A stretch of 64,000 bases of DNA from Hymenobacter sp. BRD67 (GCF_013256425.1 NZ_CP053904.1:2976001-3040000); one strand, 5' to 3'; shown: positions 1 to 9,590, numbered from the stretch's first letter. Notes: generated by a model not told the origin, from the sequence alone. A program made the numbers and translations.

Positions 1-68
1 CGATTGGCAAGGAGCCGTCGGTGTACATCTACTATAAGAACGTGAACCGGTTTCCGACGGTGGTGTAG
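1..68 (+). CDS. C-terminal end of an upstream gene, partial
   Basis: Only the last 21 codons are inside the window; they end ...YYKNVNRFPTVV and stop with TAG at 66-68. The frame is open from base 3. I do not recognise the tail. It reads in the same direction as uraD and uraH, so it is probably another purine-catabolism gene, but that is inference from position only. Confidence 0.5.
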   Translation, partial: IGKEPSVYIYYKNVNRFPTVV

Positions 69-153
69 CGTGGACTCTGCGAGTCCGCGCATTGCCCAGC
101 CTGAACGCCAGCTTTTCATTACGCTCCACGCGCGGACTCGCAGATTCCACGCT
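67..153. repeat. Inverted-repeat element with two head-to-head hairpins
   Basis: The arms 67-90 and 130-153 (24 bases each) are reverse complements with one mismatch, separated by 39 bases. The left arm is itself a hairpin (GGACTC, TGC, GAGTCC) and the right arm is nearly one. This is the layout of a bacterial REP pair. It lies between the upstream stop codon and the uraD start. A GTG at 70 in frame with most of uraD falls inside the element and is therefore unlikely to be a start. Confidence 0.7.
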
Positions 154-160
154 ACTGCTT

Positions 161-663
161 ATGACCCTTTCCGACCTCAACGCTCTGCCCCTACCGCCCG
201 CGCCGAGGCGCTGACTACCTGCTGCGGTGCCACGGCCTGGGTAAATACACTAAATGCCCAATTCCCTTTCGACTCAATTCCAGCGCTCTATGAGGCGGCC
301 GACCGCATTTGGTACAGCTTGAGCGAAGCCGACTGGCGTGAGGCCTTTACGCACCACCCCAAAATTGGCGACGTGAAGGCGCTGAAGGAGAAGTTTGCTA
401 GTACCGCCACCTGGGCGGCTGGCGAGCAAGGCGCTGTAAAACAGGCTTCACCAGATACCCTGGAAGCGCTGGCGGCCGGCAACGAGGCGTATGAGCGCAA
501 GTTCGGCTACATCTTCATTGTGTGCGCCACGGGCAAGTCGGCGGATGAAATGCTGGCGCTGCTGCAAGCCCGGCTGCCGCACGAGCCTGGCCAGGAAATC
601 CGCGTTGCCATGGGCGAGCAGGCCAAAATCACGCGCCTGCGCCTCGAAAAACTACTTGCATGA
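161..663 (+). CDS. uraD: OHCU decarboxylase (2-oxo-4-hydroxy-4-carboxy-5-ureidoimidazoline decarboxylase), frame broken once
   Basis: UraD carries out the last step from urate to (S)-allantoin, decarboxylating OHCU in the cytosol. The ATG at 161 opens MTLSDLNALP, the usual start of the family, but this frame ends after a few codons. The rest (ALTTCCGATAWV, then HPKIGDV, then a C-terminal helical region) is in another frame. Adding one C to the CCCC run near 188-191 joins the two and gives 167 residues, the normal length. HPKIGD carries the family's conserved histidine region. The stop overlaps the ATG of uraH (ATGA), so the two genes are probably translationally coupled. The break is most likely an assembly error. 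Confidence 0.85.
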
Positions 664-996
664 GCCAGATAACTACCCATATACTTGACACAACCAAAGG
701 CCGGCCGGCAGCCGGCGTCACCATCACCCTGCACGAGCCGGCTGGCGAGGGCTGGCGCGAAATAGCCCGCGGCGTGACCAACGCCGACGGCCGCATACCC
801 GACCTGCTGCCCCCGCCACGCTGTTGGCGCGGGCATGTATAAGCTCCGTTTTTTCACGCAGGATTATTTTGGGCGCGACGAATCAGCTCATTTCTACCCG
901 TTTGTAGAAATCTGCTTTACGGTGGCCGATGAGTCGCACTACCACGTACCGCTGCTACTCAACCCGTTCGGCTACAGCACCTATCGCGGCTCGTGA
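660..996 (+). CDS. uraH: 5-hydroxyisourate hydrolase (transthyretin-like), frame broken twice
   Basis: The enzyme hydrolyses 5-hydroxyisourate to OHCU, the substrate of UraD next door. The N-terminus has [17 protein letters not shown], the family start with its active-site histidine, and the C-terminus ends in YRGS, the diagnostic tetrapeptide of bacterial HIU hydrolases. The two halves are in different frames. Adding one C near 810-814 and one G or C near 830-833 gives a continuous 112-residue protein of normal length. The start overlaps the uraD stop, and the stop TGA at 994-996 overlaps a possible GTG of the next gene, so the three genes are tightly packed. Confidence 0.88.
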
Positions 997-1022
997 GCCA
1001 TATTTCCTATCCATTCCCTCCC

Positions 1023-2456
1023 ATGAACCTCAGCCTCCCGGACTCCGACAAAACCGCCCTGCTCAACCAGCTTGGCGTGGCCAATCTGCGCTTTCAGCAC
1101 ACCTACCCCGGCGACCGGCCCGACCGCCAGCCCGTGCACACCGTGTACGGCGGCGCCAACCTTTTCAAGGCCGACACCTGCGTGCGAATGGGCGAAATCG
1201 CCCTGCGAAACCTCCAGACCTACGCCCCCAACTTCGTGGAATTGGCTCGCGTGCTCCAGCTGGCCGGCCACGAGCGCCTGCCCACCCTCGAAAAAGACAT
1301 CCACGACCTCACCGACTACCTCGACAAGCTGCCCGCCGACCAACGCCGCCAGGAGCCCGCCTGGCTGGCCTACACCGTCTACAACAAGATGGTGCAGAAG
1401 CTCAAAACCGAGGCCGTCGAAGATTTTCGCATTGATTTTGAGGATGGCTTCGGCAACCGGCCCGACGCCGAGGAAGACGCCACCGCCGTGCAGGCCGCCC
1501 ACGAGGTAGCCAAAGGCATGGCGCAGGGCACGCTCTCGCCCTTCATCGGCATCCGCATCAAGCCTTTCACCGAAGACCTGAAGGCGCGTGGCGTGCGCAC
1601 CCTGGATATCTTCCTGACCACCCTGCTCGAAGCTACTGGCGGCAAGCTGCCCAACAACTTCGTGGTGATGCTGCCCAAAGTCACCATCCCCGAACAGATG
1701 ACCACCATGGTGCGCTTTTTCGAGCTGCTGGAAAAAGCCAACCACCTGGCGCCCGGCACCTTGAAGATGGAAACGATGGTGGAAGCCACCCAGATTGTGA
1801 TGGACGACGAGGGCCGCAACCCCCTGATGCGCATCATCCGCGCCAGCGAGGGGCGCTGCATCGCGGCGCACTTCGGCACCTACGACTACACGGCCTCGGC
1901 CGGCATCACGGCCAAGTACCAGACCATGGCGCACCCCGTCTGCGACTTTGCCCACCACATGACCAAGGTGGCGCTGGGCGGCACCGGCATCTTCCTTAGC
2001 GACGGCGCTACCAACGTGATGCCTATCGGTCCGCACCGGGGTGATAACCTGACGTTTGCGCAGCTGCGCGAAAACCAGGAAGCCGTGCACAGCGGCTGGC
2101 GCCAAGCCTACCACCACACCATGCACTCGCTCATCAACGGCCTCTACCAGGGCTGGGACCTCAACCCCGCGCAGCTGCCCATGCGCTACGCAGCCACCTA
2201 CAATTTCTTCCTCAGCTCCTACGAAGGCGCGGTGCACCGCCTCAAAACCTTCGTGGACCGGGCGGCCATCTCCACCCTCACCGGCGATATCTTCGACGAC
2301 GCCGCCACCGGCCAGGGCCTGCTCAACTTCTTCCTCAAAGCCCTGAACTGCGGCGCTCTCACCGAAGAAGACATCGTGCCCACCGGCCTCACAATTGAGG
2401 AAATCGAAACCCGCTCGTTTTACCGGATTTTGGCCGGGCGCCGCCGCAAGGCATAA
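1023..2456 (+). CDS. HpcH/HpaI aldolase / citrate-lyase-like protein of the urate cluster
   Basis: A 477-residue protein. The middle looks like the CitE/HpcH TIM barrel: GIRIKPF near residue 175, then METMVEATQIV near 248 and AAHFGTYDYTAS near 278, which would supply acidic metal ligands and the barrel end. It resembles the uncharacterised aldolase family (DUF6986-like) that I recall beside urate genes in other bacteria. CitE-type enzymes make or break C-C bonds between acyl-CoA and a keto acid such as glyoxylate. The reaction here is unknown. It is not a classical malate synthase A or G by sequence. I chose the ATG at 1023; a GTG at 993 overlapping the uraH stop would add 10 residues. Confidence 0.65.
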   Translation: MNLSLPDSDKTALLNQLGVANLRFQHTYPGDRPDRQPVHTVYGGANLFKADTCVRMGEIALRNLQTYAPNFVELARVLQLAGHERLPTLEKDIHDLTDYLDKLPADQRRQEPAWLAYTVYNKMVQKLKTEAVEDFRIDFEDGFGNRPDAEEDATAVQAAHEVAKGMAQGTLSPFIGIRIKPFTEDLKARGVRTLDIFLTTLLEATGGKLPNNFVVMLPKVTIPEQMTTMVRFFELLEKANHLAPGTLKMETMVEATQIVMDDEGRNPLMRIIRASEGRCIAAHFGTYDYTASAGITAKYQTMAHPVCDFAHHMTKVALGGTGIFLSDGATNVMPIGPHRGDNLTFAQLRENQEAVHSGWRQAYHHTMHSLINGLYQGWDLNPAQLPMRYAATYNFFLSSYEGAVHRLKTFVDRAAISTLTGDIFDDAATGQGLLNFFLKALNCGALTEEDIVPTGLTIEEIETRSFYRILAGRRRKA

Positions 2457-2485
2457 TTAGCCAGTCAGATAGCAGAAATCAAAAA

Positions 2486-2520
2486 GAACGTCATGCTGAG
2501 GTTGTCGAAGCATGACGTTC
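2486..2520. repeat. REP-like palindrome (family A, copy 1) between convergent genes
   Basis: Twelve-base arms GAACGTCATGCT and AGCATGACGTTC flank an 11-base loop GAGGTTGTCGA. It lies between the aldolase stop (2456) and the xdhB stop (2535), which converge here, so it may serve as a bidirectional terminator. The same core recurs at 4841-4922 and 45931-45965. Confidence 0.75.
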
Positions 2521-2534
2521 CTGTTGGTGCAGTT

Positions 2535-4815
2535 TTAGCCTGCTACTGTCTGCTTTTCCATAATAACTTCCAGGTACAACCCACCCAACACCCGCTCGGG
2601 CGTCATGGGGGCCACCAGCGGCAGGGCCACGCGCGGCTGAAAGGCCCGCACCGCGTCGCGCAGGGCGAAGTAGGCGCCGATGCCGTACATCAGCGGCGGC
2701 TCGCCCACGGCCTTAGAGCGCAGGATGGCATTGGGGTGGCCGGGCGTGTCGAGGAAGTGCACGTCGAGCACGGCGGGCACCGAGTAGAGGTCGGGTATCT
2801 TGTAGCTGTTCAGCGAGTTGCTAAGCAGGCGGCCTTCGTCGTTGTACCTCACTTCCTCCAGCGTCATCCAGCCGATGCCCTGCACGACGCCGCCCTCAAT
2901 CTGGCCGCGGTCGATGGCGGGGCTGAAGCTCTGGCCGAAATCGTGGGCAATCTGCATGCTGTCAATGGTGTAAGTGCCGCGCAGGCAATCGACGGTGGCG
3001 ATGGTGAGAGCCGTGCCGTACACGTGGTAGGCAAACGGGTGGCCCTGCTCCACGCTGGCGTCGAAATGCACGCCGGGCGTGGCGTAGTGGGCGTTTTCGG
3101 TGAGCGATACGCGGCGCACTAAGGCGCTGCTCACCAGCTTTTCCCAAGTGGTTTCGGCCGGGATACCGGCGGCCAGCACCTGCTCGTTCTCGATGATAAT
3201 GCCTTCGTAATCGACCGCAAACTCGGTGCTGGCGTGGCGCAGCAGGCGCTCGCGCAGCGCCAGGCAGGCCAGCTCAGTGGCCTTGCCGTTGAGGTCGGCG
3301 GTGGCGCTGGCGGCGCTGGGCGAGGTGTTAGCGACGCGGGTAGTATTGGTGGTTTCGATTTTAATTCGGTTAATCGAAATGCCCAGCGTGCGGGCCGCCA
3401 CCTGCGCGATTTTGGTGTTCACGCCCTGCCCCATCTCTACCGCGCCGGTACTGATGCCCACCGAGCCATCGGTGTAGATGTGCACCAGCGCCCGCGTCTG
3501 GTTCATAAACGTCTTGGTAAAGGAGATGCCGAAGCAGATGGGCATCACCGCCAGGCCCTTTTTAAATATAGTATTTTTTGAATTAAATTCCCCGATTTCC
3601 TCCCGCTGCTTTGCCAGGTCAAACAACTCGGCGGCCGTGTCCCAGGCCTGCTCGGCGTGGCACAGCTCGGCCGGCTGGCGGTACGGGAACAAGTCACCCT
3701 CGCGAAGCAGATTCCGCCGCTGGATGTCGCTGGGCAGCACGCCCAACGCCTCGGCCGCTTTAGTGATGGCCGACTCGATAACGAACATTCCCTGCGGCCC
3801 GCCGAAGCCCCGGAAGGCCGTGTTAGGCGGCAGATTGGTGCGGCACGAATTGGCAGTGGCCGTCACGTTGGGCATAAAATAGGCGTTGGTAGTATGAAAG
3901 AGCGTGCGCTCCAGCACGGCCGGCGAGAGGTCGGCCGCCGCGCCGGCATTCTGGTAGTAGGTCACCTCGTAGGCCAGGATTTTTAGGTCCTTGCTCAGAC
4001 CGATTTTGAAGTCCGACGAGTACGGATGGCGCTTGCCGGTCATGCGCATATCGGCCATGCGGTCAAGCACCAGCTTCACCGGCTTTTTCACCAGAAACGC
4101 CCCCAGCGCGGCCAGGCAGCCCCAGGGTGTGGCCTGGTCTTCCTTGCCGCCAAAGCCGCCGCCCAGGCGCGTCACGTCCACTTCTACCTGGTACATGCCC
4201 ACGCCCAGCACCACGGCGCAGTGGCGCTGCACGGCCGTTGGCCCCTGGGTCGAGGAAATAATTTTCACGCCACCCATTTCGGTTGGGAAGGCGTAGGCGC
4301 CCTGCGTTTCGATGTACAGATGCTCCTGCCCGCCGCTCTCGGCCACGCCTTCAAACACGTGCACACATCCGGCAAAGGCGCCGGCCGAGTCGCCGATGCG
4401 AAACGTGCGCGGCGGCACAATTAATTCGCCCTGCGCGGCGGCCTGGCGCGGGTCGGTAACGATGGGCAGCGGCGAAATATCGGCTTTTATGAATTTAAGC
4501 GCGGCGTGGGCCTGCGCCTCGGTGCGGGCCAGCACCAGCGCCACCGGCTGCCCCGAAAATGCACGTGGCCCTCGGCCAGCAGCGGCTCATCGGGCACGAT
4601 GCCCCGATTTGGTTGCGGCCGGGAATATCCTGCGCCGTGAGAATACGCACCACGCCGGGCGCATTTTGCGCGACGCTCAGGTCGAGGCTTTTGAGCACCC
4701 CGTGGGCGAGCGGCGACTCATACACCGCCGCGTAAAGCGTGCCCTGCTGCACGGGCACATCGTCGAGGTATTGCGATTCGCCGCGCACGTGGCGCTGAGG
4801 GTCGAGGTGGTTCAT
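2535..4815 (-). CDS. xdhB: Xanthine dehydrogenase, molybdopterin-binding subunit, frame broken twice
   Basis: This is the large subunit that holds the molybdenum cofactor and oxidises hypoxanthine and xanthine to urate, feeding the genes facing it. The start MNHLDPQRHVRGESQYLDD is typical. GGFGGKEDQ and MGQGVNTKIAQVAA are Mo-cofactor contact motifs, and VGEPPLMYGIGA near the C-terminus holds the catalytic glutamate. The frame changes at 4602-4605 and at 4551-4554. In both places adding one base to a four-base C run (G on the coding strand) restores IPGRNQIGGIVPDEP and then FRGQPVALVLA. The corrected length is 760 residues, normal for XdhB. An ATG at 4845 lies inside a repeat, so I prefer 4815. 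Confidence 0.9.
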
Positions 4816-4840
4816 GGCTAGCCTTTGTATTAACTCGTAT

Positions 4841-4922
4841 GTCATGCTGAGCTTGTCGAAGCATCTCTACCGTGCCGACAGGGTATCGTTCGGTAGAGAT
4901 GCTTCGACAAGCTCAGCATGAC
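4841..4922. repeat. REP-like palindrome (family A, copy 2, double element)
   Basis: A perfect 32-base inverted repeat (4841-4872 and 4891-4922) with an 18-base centre. Each arm contains the family A hairpin ATGCT, GAGCTTGTCGA, AGCAT. It sits between xdhA (stop 4943) and xdhB (start 4815), within one transcription unit, so a transcript would carry a very stable hairpin here. It could attenuate xdhB or protect the upstream message. Confidence 0.85.
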
Positions 4923-4942
4923 GGTCTTTATTATTCACCGAC

Positions 4943-6464
4943 CTAAATCAACTCCGCCAGCCTCATTTCCGGCGCGAAGCGCAGGAAATGCGCAAACAGC
5001 AGCTGCCGCAGCAGCAGGCGCTTATAAGCCGCCGTGCCGCGCACGTCGCTAATCGGGCTGATTTCTTCCTGCATCACCGCATTGGCACCGGCCACCGTGT
5101 CGGCCGATAATTCGCGGCCCTGCAGGTAGTCGCCGGTGCGGGCCAGCAGCAGCGGCACCGGCCCTACCCACCGGCCGAGATGCGGGCAGCCGTGATTATG
5201 TTGTTTTCGACCCGCAGCCAGGCGGCGGTGTTCACGCTGGCAATGTCGAGGTGCGTACGCTTGGATACCTTCTCAAAATTGAAAAAATCGCTGGCCTGCG
5301 GGCCGGGAAGCTGATTTCGGTCACCTGCTCATCGGCGGCTTTCGCCAGCTTTTTATATCCGAGATACAGCCCGGCCAGCGGCAGAGAGCGGCTGGCGCCG
5401 GCCGCGTCGGCCAGCGTAATTTCAGCGCCCAGCGCCAGAAACAATATGGTCAAATCGCCAATGGGCGAAGCATTTACGAAGTTGCCAGCCACCGTGCCCA
5501 TGTTGCGGATGGGCGTGCTCGACACCAGCTTGAGGTAGTCGGGCAGACGTGACAGCAGGCCGCGCATCACCTCCGACTCCAGTAGCTGGCTGGCCGTGGT
5601 GGCGGCGCCCAGCACTACGCGGCCTTCATGCTGGCGCACGCCGCGCCGGCCGCTTTGGTCGAAGAGCAGGCGCACGGGCTGCTGGCGCAGCTCATCGAGG
5701 CGCTGCACCAGCAGGTCGGTGCCACCCGACAAGAGTGGATGGGGGACTGGCTGACTGGCTGAATGCTGGCCGTTCTGGCTTTGCGCGTGGCCGTTGGGCG
5801 AAGTCGAAATGTGCGCGCCGTCGGCGTCATGGCCATTGCTGCCCGCTACGGCCGGGGCTTCCGCCGGGGCCGTAGCGGCGCGCAGGGCGGACAGGCGGGC
5901 GGGTATTTCGGTAAAGTAGACGGGCACGAACTGCTTTTCGCTCAGCCACTTGATGCTATTCGTGGCGGGCCGCCCGGCTAGCTCGGCGGTGAGGCGCGCG
6001 GCAGCACGCTCCAGGCTCTTGTAGCCCGTGCAGCGGCAGATGTTGCCGTCGATAGCGGCGCGGGTGCTGCTCGCGGTAGCCGGCTTATCGCTGAGACTGT
6101 GGCCAGTGAGCGACAGCACGAAGCCTACCGTGCAGAAGCCGCACTGCGCGCCGTTTTGGTCCACGATGGCCTGCTGCACCGGCGTGAGCTGCCCGCCGGC
6201 CGGGTTGATGCCCTCCACCGTGACGACGTGCTTGCCGTGCACGTTGCCGAGCGGCGTAAGGCAGCTCGTCATGCTCTGGTAGGCAAGGCGTTGGCCATCT
6301 TCGACCAGTTCGCCCACCAGCACGGTGCAAGCGCCGCAGTCGCCCTCGCGGCAGCCGATTTTGGTGCCCGTCAGGTGCTCGTGATAGCGCACAAAGTCGA
6401 GCAGCGCGCTGGCAGCTGGCTCGGCGGTGTGGATGGGCTGGTCGTTGAGGTAGAAAGAAATCAT
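4943..6464 (-). CDS. xdhA: Xanthine dehydrogenase, FeS/FAD subunit, frame broken twice
   Basis: This small subunit passes electrons from the Mo site through two 2Fe-2S clusters to FAD and NAD. Cysteines C38, C43 and C46 (GCREGDCGAC) bind the plant-ferredoxin cluster. QCGFC (about 110) and ICRCTGY (about 146) bind the second. The FAD domain follows after a variable linker (LLSGGTDLLVQ, later STPIRNMGTVAGN). The frame breaks near 5301-5308 and at 5166-5168. Adding one base at each restores a continuous tail including KRTHLDIASVNTA and a corrected length of 507 residues. It is the upstream gene of an xdhA-xdhB unit. No xdhC chaperone gene is visible. Confidence 0.9.
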
Positions 6465-6635
6465 GTCCTGGTTTGCTTATCCAAGGCGGACAAACGAACG
6501 GGTAAGATAGTGCAGATAGTAATTTTAGCCAAAGTCCTGCGCTTTACAAATACCTTTATAGCACTCCAACCGCCGTGTAAACTTCTATTTCTAGCACCGC
6601 GTTTGAGTAGTATTAATTTTATCTGGGTCAGCACT

Positions 6636-6854
6636 ATGAGCTTTGTTGCCAATCCACTTCAACAGTTGCTAAGGCAGGGTCGCACTGCGTTACGCCCAGA
6701 GGATATTAAAGCGTATGGCGTTCAGCGTTTTACGGAAGAGTATGCAGCTCGTGGGCCGCTACCAATTCCTAATCTGCACTTTACACAAGAAGATAATCAG
6801 CGTATGGACCAACTTCTAGCTGACGAGCGCCAAAAGGACAGCGATGTTTCTTGA
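6636..6854 (+). CDS. Putative antitoxin of a PIN toxin pair
   Basis: A 72-residue protein, MSFVANPLQQLLRQGR..., not recognised by sequence. Its TGA (6852-6854) overlaps the first codons of the next gene, whose ATG is at 6844 and whose reconstructed product is a PIN-domain protein. A small acidic and basic upstream partner overlapping a PIN toxin gene is the standard VapB/VapC layout, so antitoxin is inferred from context. No clear ribbon-helix-helix or AbrB motif is visible. The IS3 element begins five bases after the stop codon. Confidence 0.6.
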   Translation: MSFVANPLQQLLRQGRTALRPEDIKAYGVQRFTEEYAARGPLPIPNLHFTQEDNQRMDQLLADERQKDSDVS

Positions 6855-6855
6855 T

Positions 6856-6858
6856 ACC
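6856..6858. repeat. Left target-site duplication of the IS3 element
   Basis: ACC at 6856-6858 is repeated at 9209-9211 on the other side of the element. Three-base duplications are normal for the IS3 family. Confidence 0.8.
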
Positions 6859-6888
6859 TGAGGTGGTCGGGTCCAAATGGACAGGGAG

Positions 6889-8854
6889 CTAAGGTAGGTT
6901 AAAGCGATAGTGGAGTTCGATTTCGAGCGGGGTGCAGTAGCCCAAGGCCGAGTGCAGGCGCTGGGTGTTGTAGTAGAGGTCGAGATATTCGGCCAGTTCC
7001 AGGCGAGCTTCTTCCAAGTCGGCAAAGCAAGCCCCACGAGGCAGTAGCTCGGTTTTAAGTAGTCAAGCAAAAGTAATCCAGTAGTCAGTGGTGCCAATAT
7101 CAAGGATGAGTTGGCAGACAGCTTGCCGCAACGTTTCGGGGGTTTGATAAGCGGCGGGCGTGAGCCAGTAATGCTTGCAGAAGCGCCACAGGATTTCAAT
7201 GCGGTTCAATTCGGGCGAATAAGGCGGCAGAAACAAGAGCGTTAGCCCGGCGGCGGCCCAGTCGGCCTGGTGCTGCTGCACCAGGTGGGCCTTGTGAATC
7301 GAGGCGTTGTCGAGCACGAGTACAGTAGGCTGCCGCAGGTCCGCCACCCACTCGTTCACTGCCGCCACGAAGACCTCTGCGGTGAAGGCCGTGTGGGAGA
7401 GCCAGCCGGTAAAGGCCTGCCGCCCCGTGCCTTGCGGGTCGCCCGGCTGCCAGAAACCCAGCACGGAGTAGCCGCCGGTGGCCCGCGCTCGGCGGGTAGT
7501 TCCACCGGGGGTTGGCCGCTGCGCTGCCAGGCGTAGGGCACGGGGGCCAGGCGGGAGAACCGCACCTCATCGGCGTAAAAGACGGCCACTTCCCCGCGCT
7601 GCTCGGCCTGGTGCAGGGCCGCCAGGCGCTGCTGGCAAGCGGCGAAGGCGACGGGGGCACTTGCGCCTTCAAGGAACGCCGGGTGCGCTTCCAGCTGTAG
7701 CCCGCGCGGTGCAGCACCCGGCGTAAGGTGCTCAGGTGCAGGCGCACGCTCAACTCGTGCAGGCAGCGGGGCACCAGGCGCCGCAGCTGTTGGCAGCAGG
7801 CACCCACCCAGGCGACTACTTTTTTTGGGCGGGCGCATCGAGTTTGCTCGGACGCCCACTCCGGGCGCCCTCGGCCAGGGCGGCTACGCCTCCCTGCTCA
7901 AAACGGGTGAGCCAGAGCCGGACTGTATCCCGGCCAACGGCGTACGCGGCCGCTAGCTGCTGCAAGCTCAGGCCCCGATGCTGGCTGAGCACGGCCTGTG
8001 CCCGCCGCCGCTCTCGGGAATGCTTGCCGTGCGCAGCGGCCTGCTCCAACTGCTCGATTTGCGCAGCGTCCAGCGCAATAGAAGCTAATTTCATCCCCTA
8101 AGCTACTACTGGATTATTTTTGGTAGACTACTTAAGCGTACTCCAGCCGCTCTCAGCCAGGGCGTTGTCGTAAGGATTGCCGGGTCGGCTCAGGCTGGCA
8201 ATGGCCTGGGTCCGGTCAAGTAAGGTGGTAAAAGCGTCGCTAGTGTACTGGCTGCCCGGTCGGCGTGCACGAGCAGGCCCGGTGGGGGCTGGCAGACCGC
8301 GACAGCCCGGTTGAAAGCGGTCAGAATCAAGTCCGTGTGCAGCGACTCGCTCACGTGCCAGCCCACCACGCGCCGGGAAAAGGCATCGCGCCAGCAGGCC
8401 AGGTACGCCCACTGCCCCGTGGCCAGGGCCAGGTAGGTGATATCGCCCACCCAAATTTGGTTGGGGGCCGTGGCCGCCGGCCAGCTAGCGAGTTTGTTAG
8501 CAGCGGCAATGGCCTGCGGGTCAGCCTGGGTGGTGCGCGGGGACGGGTACTGAGGCGGGTGCAAAGCGCGCGTAAGCCACTGGCGCTGAGCCAGCCGCGC
8601 AGCCGCTGCCGGCCTACCGCATAGCCTTCTCGCCGCAGTTGGGCCCGTAATCGGCGCTGGCCATAGCGGCCGGCGTGGGTGGTGAACACGCGCTGGGCCG
8701 CCACTTGCCAAGCAGGAAGCGCTTGCCCGGCCGCCGACGCGGGTGCCCGCTTGCACCACGCGTAGTACCCGCTGGGACTAACGCCTAGCAGCTGGCACTG
8801 CTGCCGTACGGACCAGCAATGGACATGTAACGCAATGAAGGTGAAGCGTTTCAT
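6889..8854 (-). CDS. IS3 transposase OrfB (DDE integrase core), interrupted and frame-broken
   Basis: The N-terminus MKRFTFIALHVHCWSVRQQC and LGVSPSGYYAWCKR are the helper helices of IS3 OrfB. The DDE residues are visible in VGDITYLAL, in HADR followed by GSQYTSDAF, and in NALAESGWSTLK. Two one-base losses (one near 8545, one near 8250 in CGGGC) shift the frame. After STLK the gene is cut by the IS630 element (7058-8132). Its tail resumes at 7055 with TELLPRGACFADLEEARLEL and DLYYNTQRLHSALGYCTP, ending at 6889. The ATG overlaps the orfA stop. The split copy cannot encode a full transposase. Confidence 0.88.
7056..7057. repeat. Left TA target duplication of the IS630 element
   Basis: TA at 7056-7057 matches TA at 8133-8134. 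Removing the element with one TA restores AGT ACG CTT AAA ACC GAG (STLKTE), an uninterrupted IS3 OrfB frame. Confidence 0.85.
7058..8132 (-). mobile_element. IS630-family insertion sequence nested in the IS3 element
   Basis: A 1,075-base element with 28-base terminal inverted repeats (7058-7085 and 8105-8132, three mismatches, outer end AGTAGTC) flanked by a duplicated TA, the signature target of IS630/Tc1. It carries one transposase gene in two overlapping frames on the reverse strand. It must have arrived after the IS3 element because it interrupts IS3 orfB. Confidence 0.93.
7063..8094 (-). CDS. IS630-family transposase (HTH plus DDE), probable -1 programmed frameshift
   Basis: The first frame (8094-7816) is a 92-residue helix-turn-helix part, MKLASIALDAAQIEQLEQAA with LSLQQLAAAYAVGRDTVRLW. 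It ends at AAAAAAG TAG. The heptamer A AAA AAG at 7819-7825 is in the correct phase for -1 slippage, which reads on as KVVAWVGACCQQL into the catalytic part. DDE residues are in VFYADEVRFSRL, VLVLDNASIHKAHL and LPPYSPELNRIEILW. Two further one-base breaks (near 7640 in a run of C, and near 7480) resemble the assembly errors seen elsewhere in the window. The gene ends inside the left inverted repeat. Confidence 0.85.
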
Positions 8855-9159
8855 CGGCCCGTCGGTTGCGAAAATATGGTCAGCGCTTTTTTTAAAATGT
8901 CGCGCTCCATTTCGGCGCGCGCCAGTTGGGCTCGCAACTGCTTATTTTCTTGCTCCAGCGCTTCGCTACCCACTGAACGAGCGGCTTGCGCGCGGGCCGC
9001 CCGCACCCACTTGCCCAACACGGCCTCGCTCATGCCTAACGCCTGGGCGACCCGCGCCGCCATCTGCCCATCCTGGTTCACGCGGCGGACCGCCTCGCTC
9101 CGAAACGCTGCATCATACTTGGTTCGTTGCCGTTTACCGGCGGATTTTTCTGCTTCCAT
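8851..9159 (-). CDS. IS3 transposase OrfA (helix-turn-helix with leucine zipper)
   Basis: This 102-residue protein binds the IS ends. A basic start (AGKRQRTKYDAAFRSEAVRR) is followed by an HTH (MAARVAQALGMSEAVLGKWV) and a heptad-repeat helix (SEALEQENKQLRAQLARAEM). It ends at TGA overlapping the OrfB ATG. A slippery run of seven A (coding strand; 8887-8893) near its 3-prime end would, after a -1 slip, read KSADHIFATDGP straight into OrfB, the normal way IS3 makes the fused transposase. Confidence 0.92.
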   Translation of the reverse strand: MEAEKSAGKRQRTKYDAAFRSEAVRRVNQDGQMAARVAQALGMSEAVLGKWVRAARAQAARSVGSEALEQENKQLRAQLARAEMERDILKKALTIFSQPTGR

Positions 9160-9590
9160 GACAGGGGAAAGTTACTTTCTCCGTGTCCATTCCTACCCGA
9201 CCACCTCAACCAATCTGATTATCCAACATATTCGCCGAGAGGAAACGCTTCCTGCCCGCACTTTACTATCGGTTATCGTAGCTGGTGAACTAGAAGCTTT
9301 TGCCTTAAAGGCAGCTTGGGGCCCGCAAAAGACAAACTTTCTGCAACAAATCCGACAGCAGTTTCCCCTATTGAAGTGTCGGACCAACTGCTTCAGCCCT
9401 ACGCTTACCTGGATGCTTATAGCCAGGGCAAATTGACGCAACAGCCGTTACCAGCTGGTATCTCCTCCCGAAATATGGGAAAGAATGACCTGTGGATTGC
9501 AGCGACAGCCTTGTATTTCGGCGTGGAATTGCATACCACTAACCATGACTTTGACCACCTGTGGGCCGTTGGCTTACAGGTCATTAAACC

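Larger units (their letters stand above)
6859..9208 (-). mobile_element. IS3-family insertion sequence, interrupted by an IS630-family element
   Basis: The ends are inverted repeats: TGAGGTGGTCGGGT at 6859-6872 and its exact complement ending at 9208, with similarity continuing inwards (AATGGACA, GGAG). ACC is duplicated on both sides. Two overlapping transposase genes read leftward from the right end. Without the inner element (1,075 bases plus one TA) the element is about 1,273 bases, the usual IS3 size. Its target is codon 5 of a PIN toxin gene. Confidence 0.93.

Noticed and set aside
70..663. uraD starting at the GTG at 70
   Set aside because: The first 30 codons would come from the inverted repeat. 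The family start MTLSDLNALP is at 161 and joins the rest after filling one C.
981..2237. A 418-codon open frame on the reverse strand opposite the aldolase
   Set aside because: It is a shadow of codon bias in a GC-rich gene; its translation is a His/Val/Gly-rich string with no domain.
1023..2456. Malate synthase
   Set aside because: Length and motifs fit the CitE/HpcH barrel rather than malate synthase A or G, although both are TIM barrels and sit near urate genes in some bacteria.
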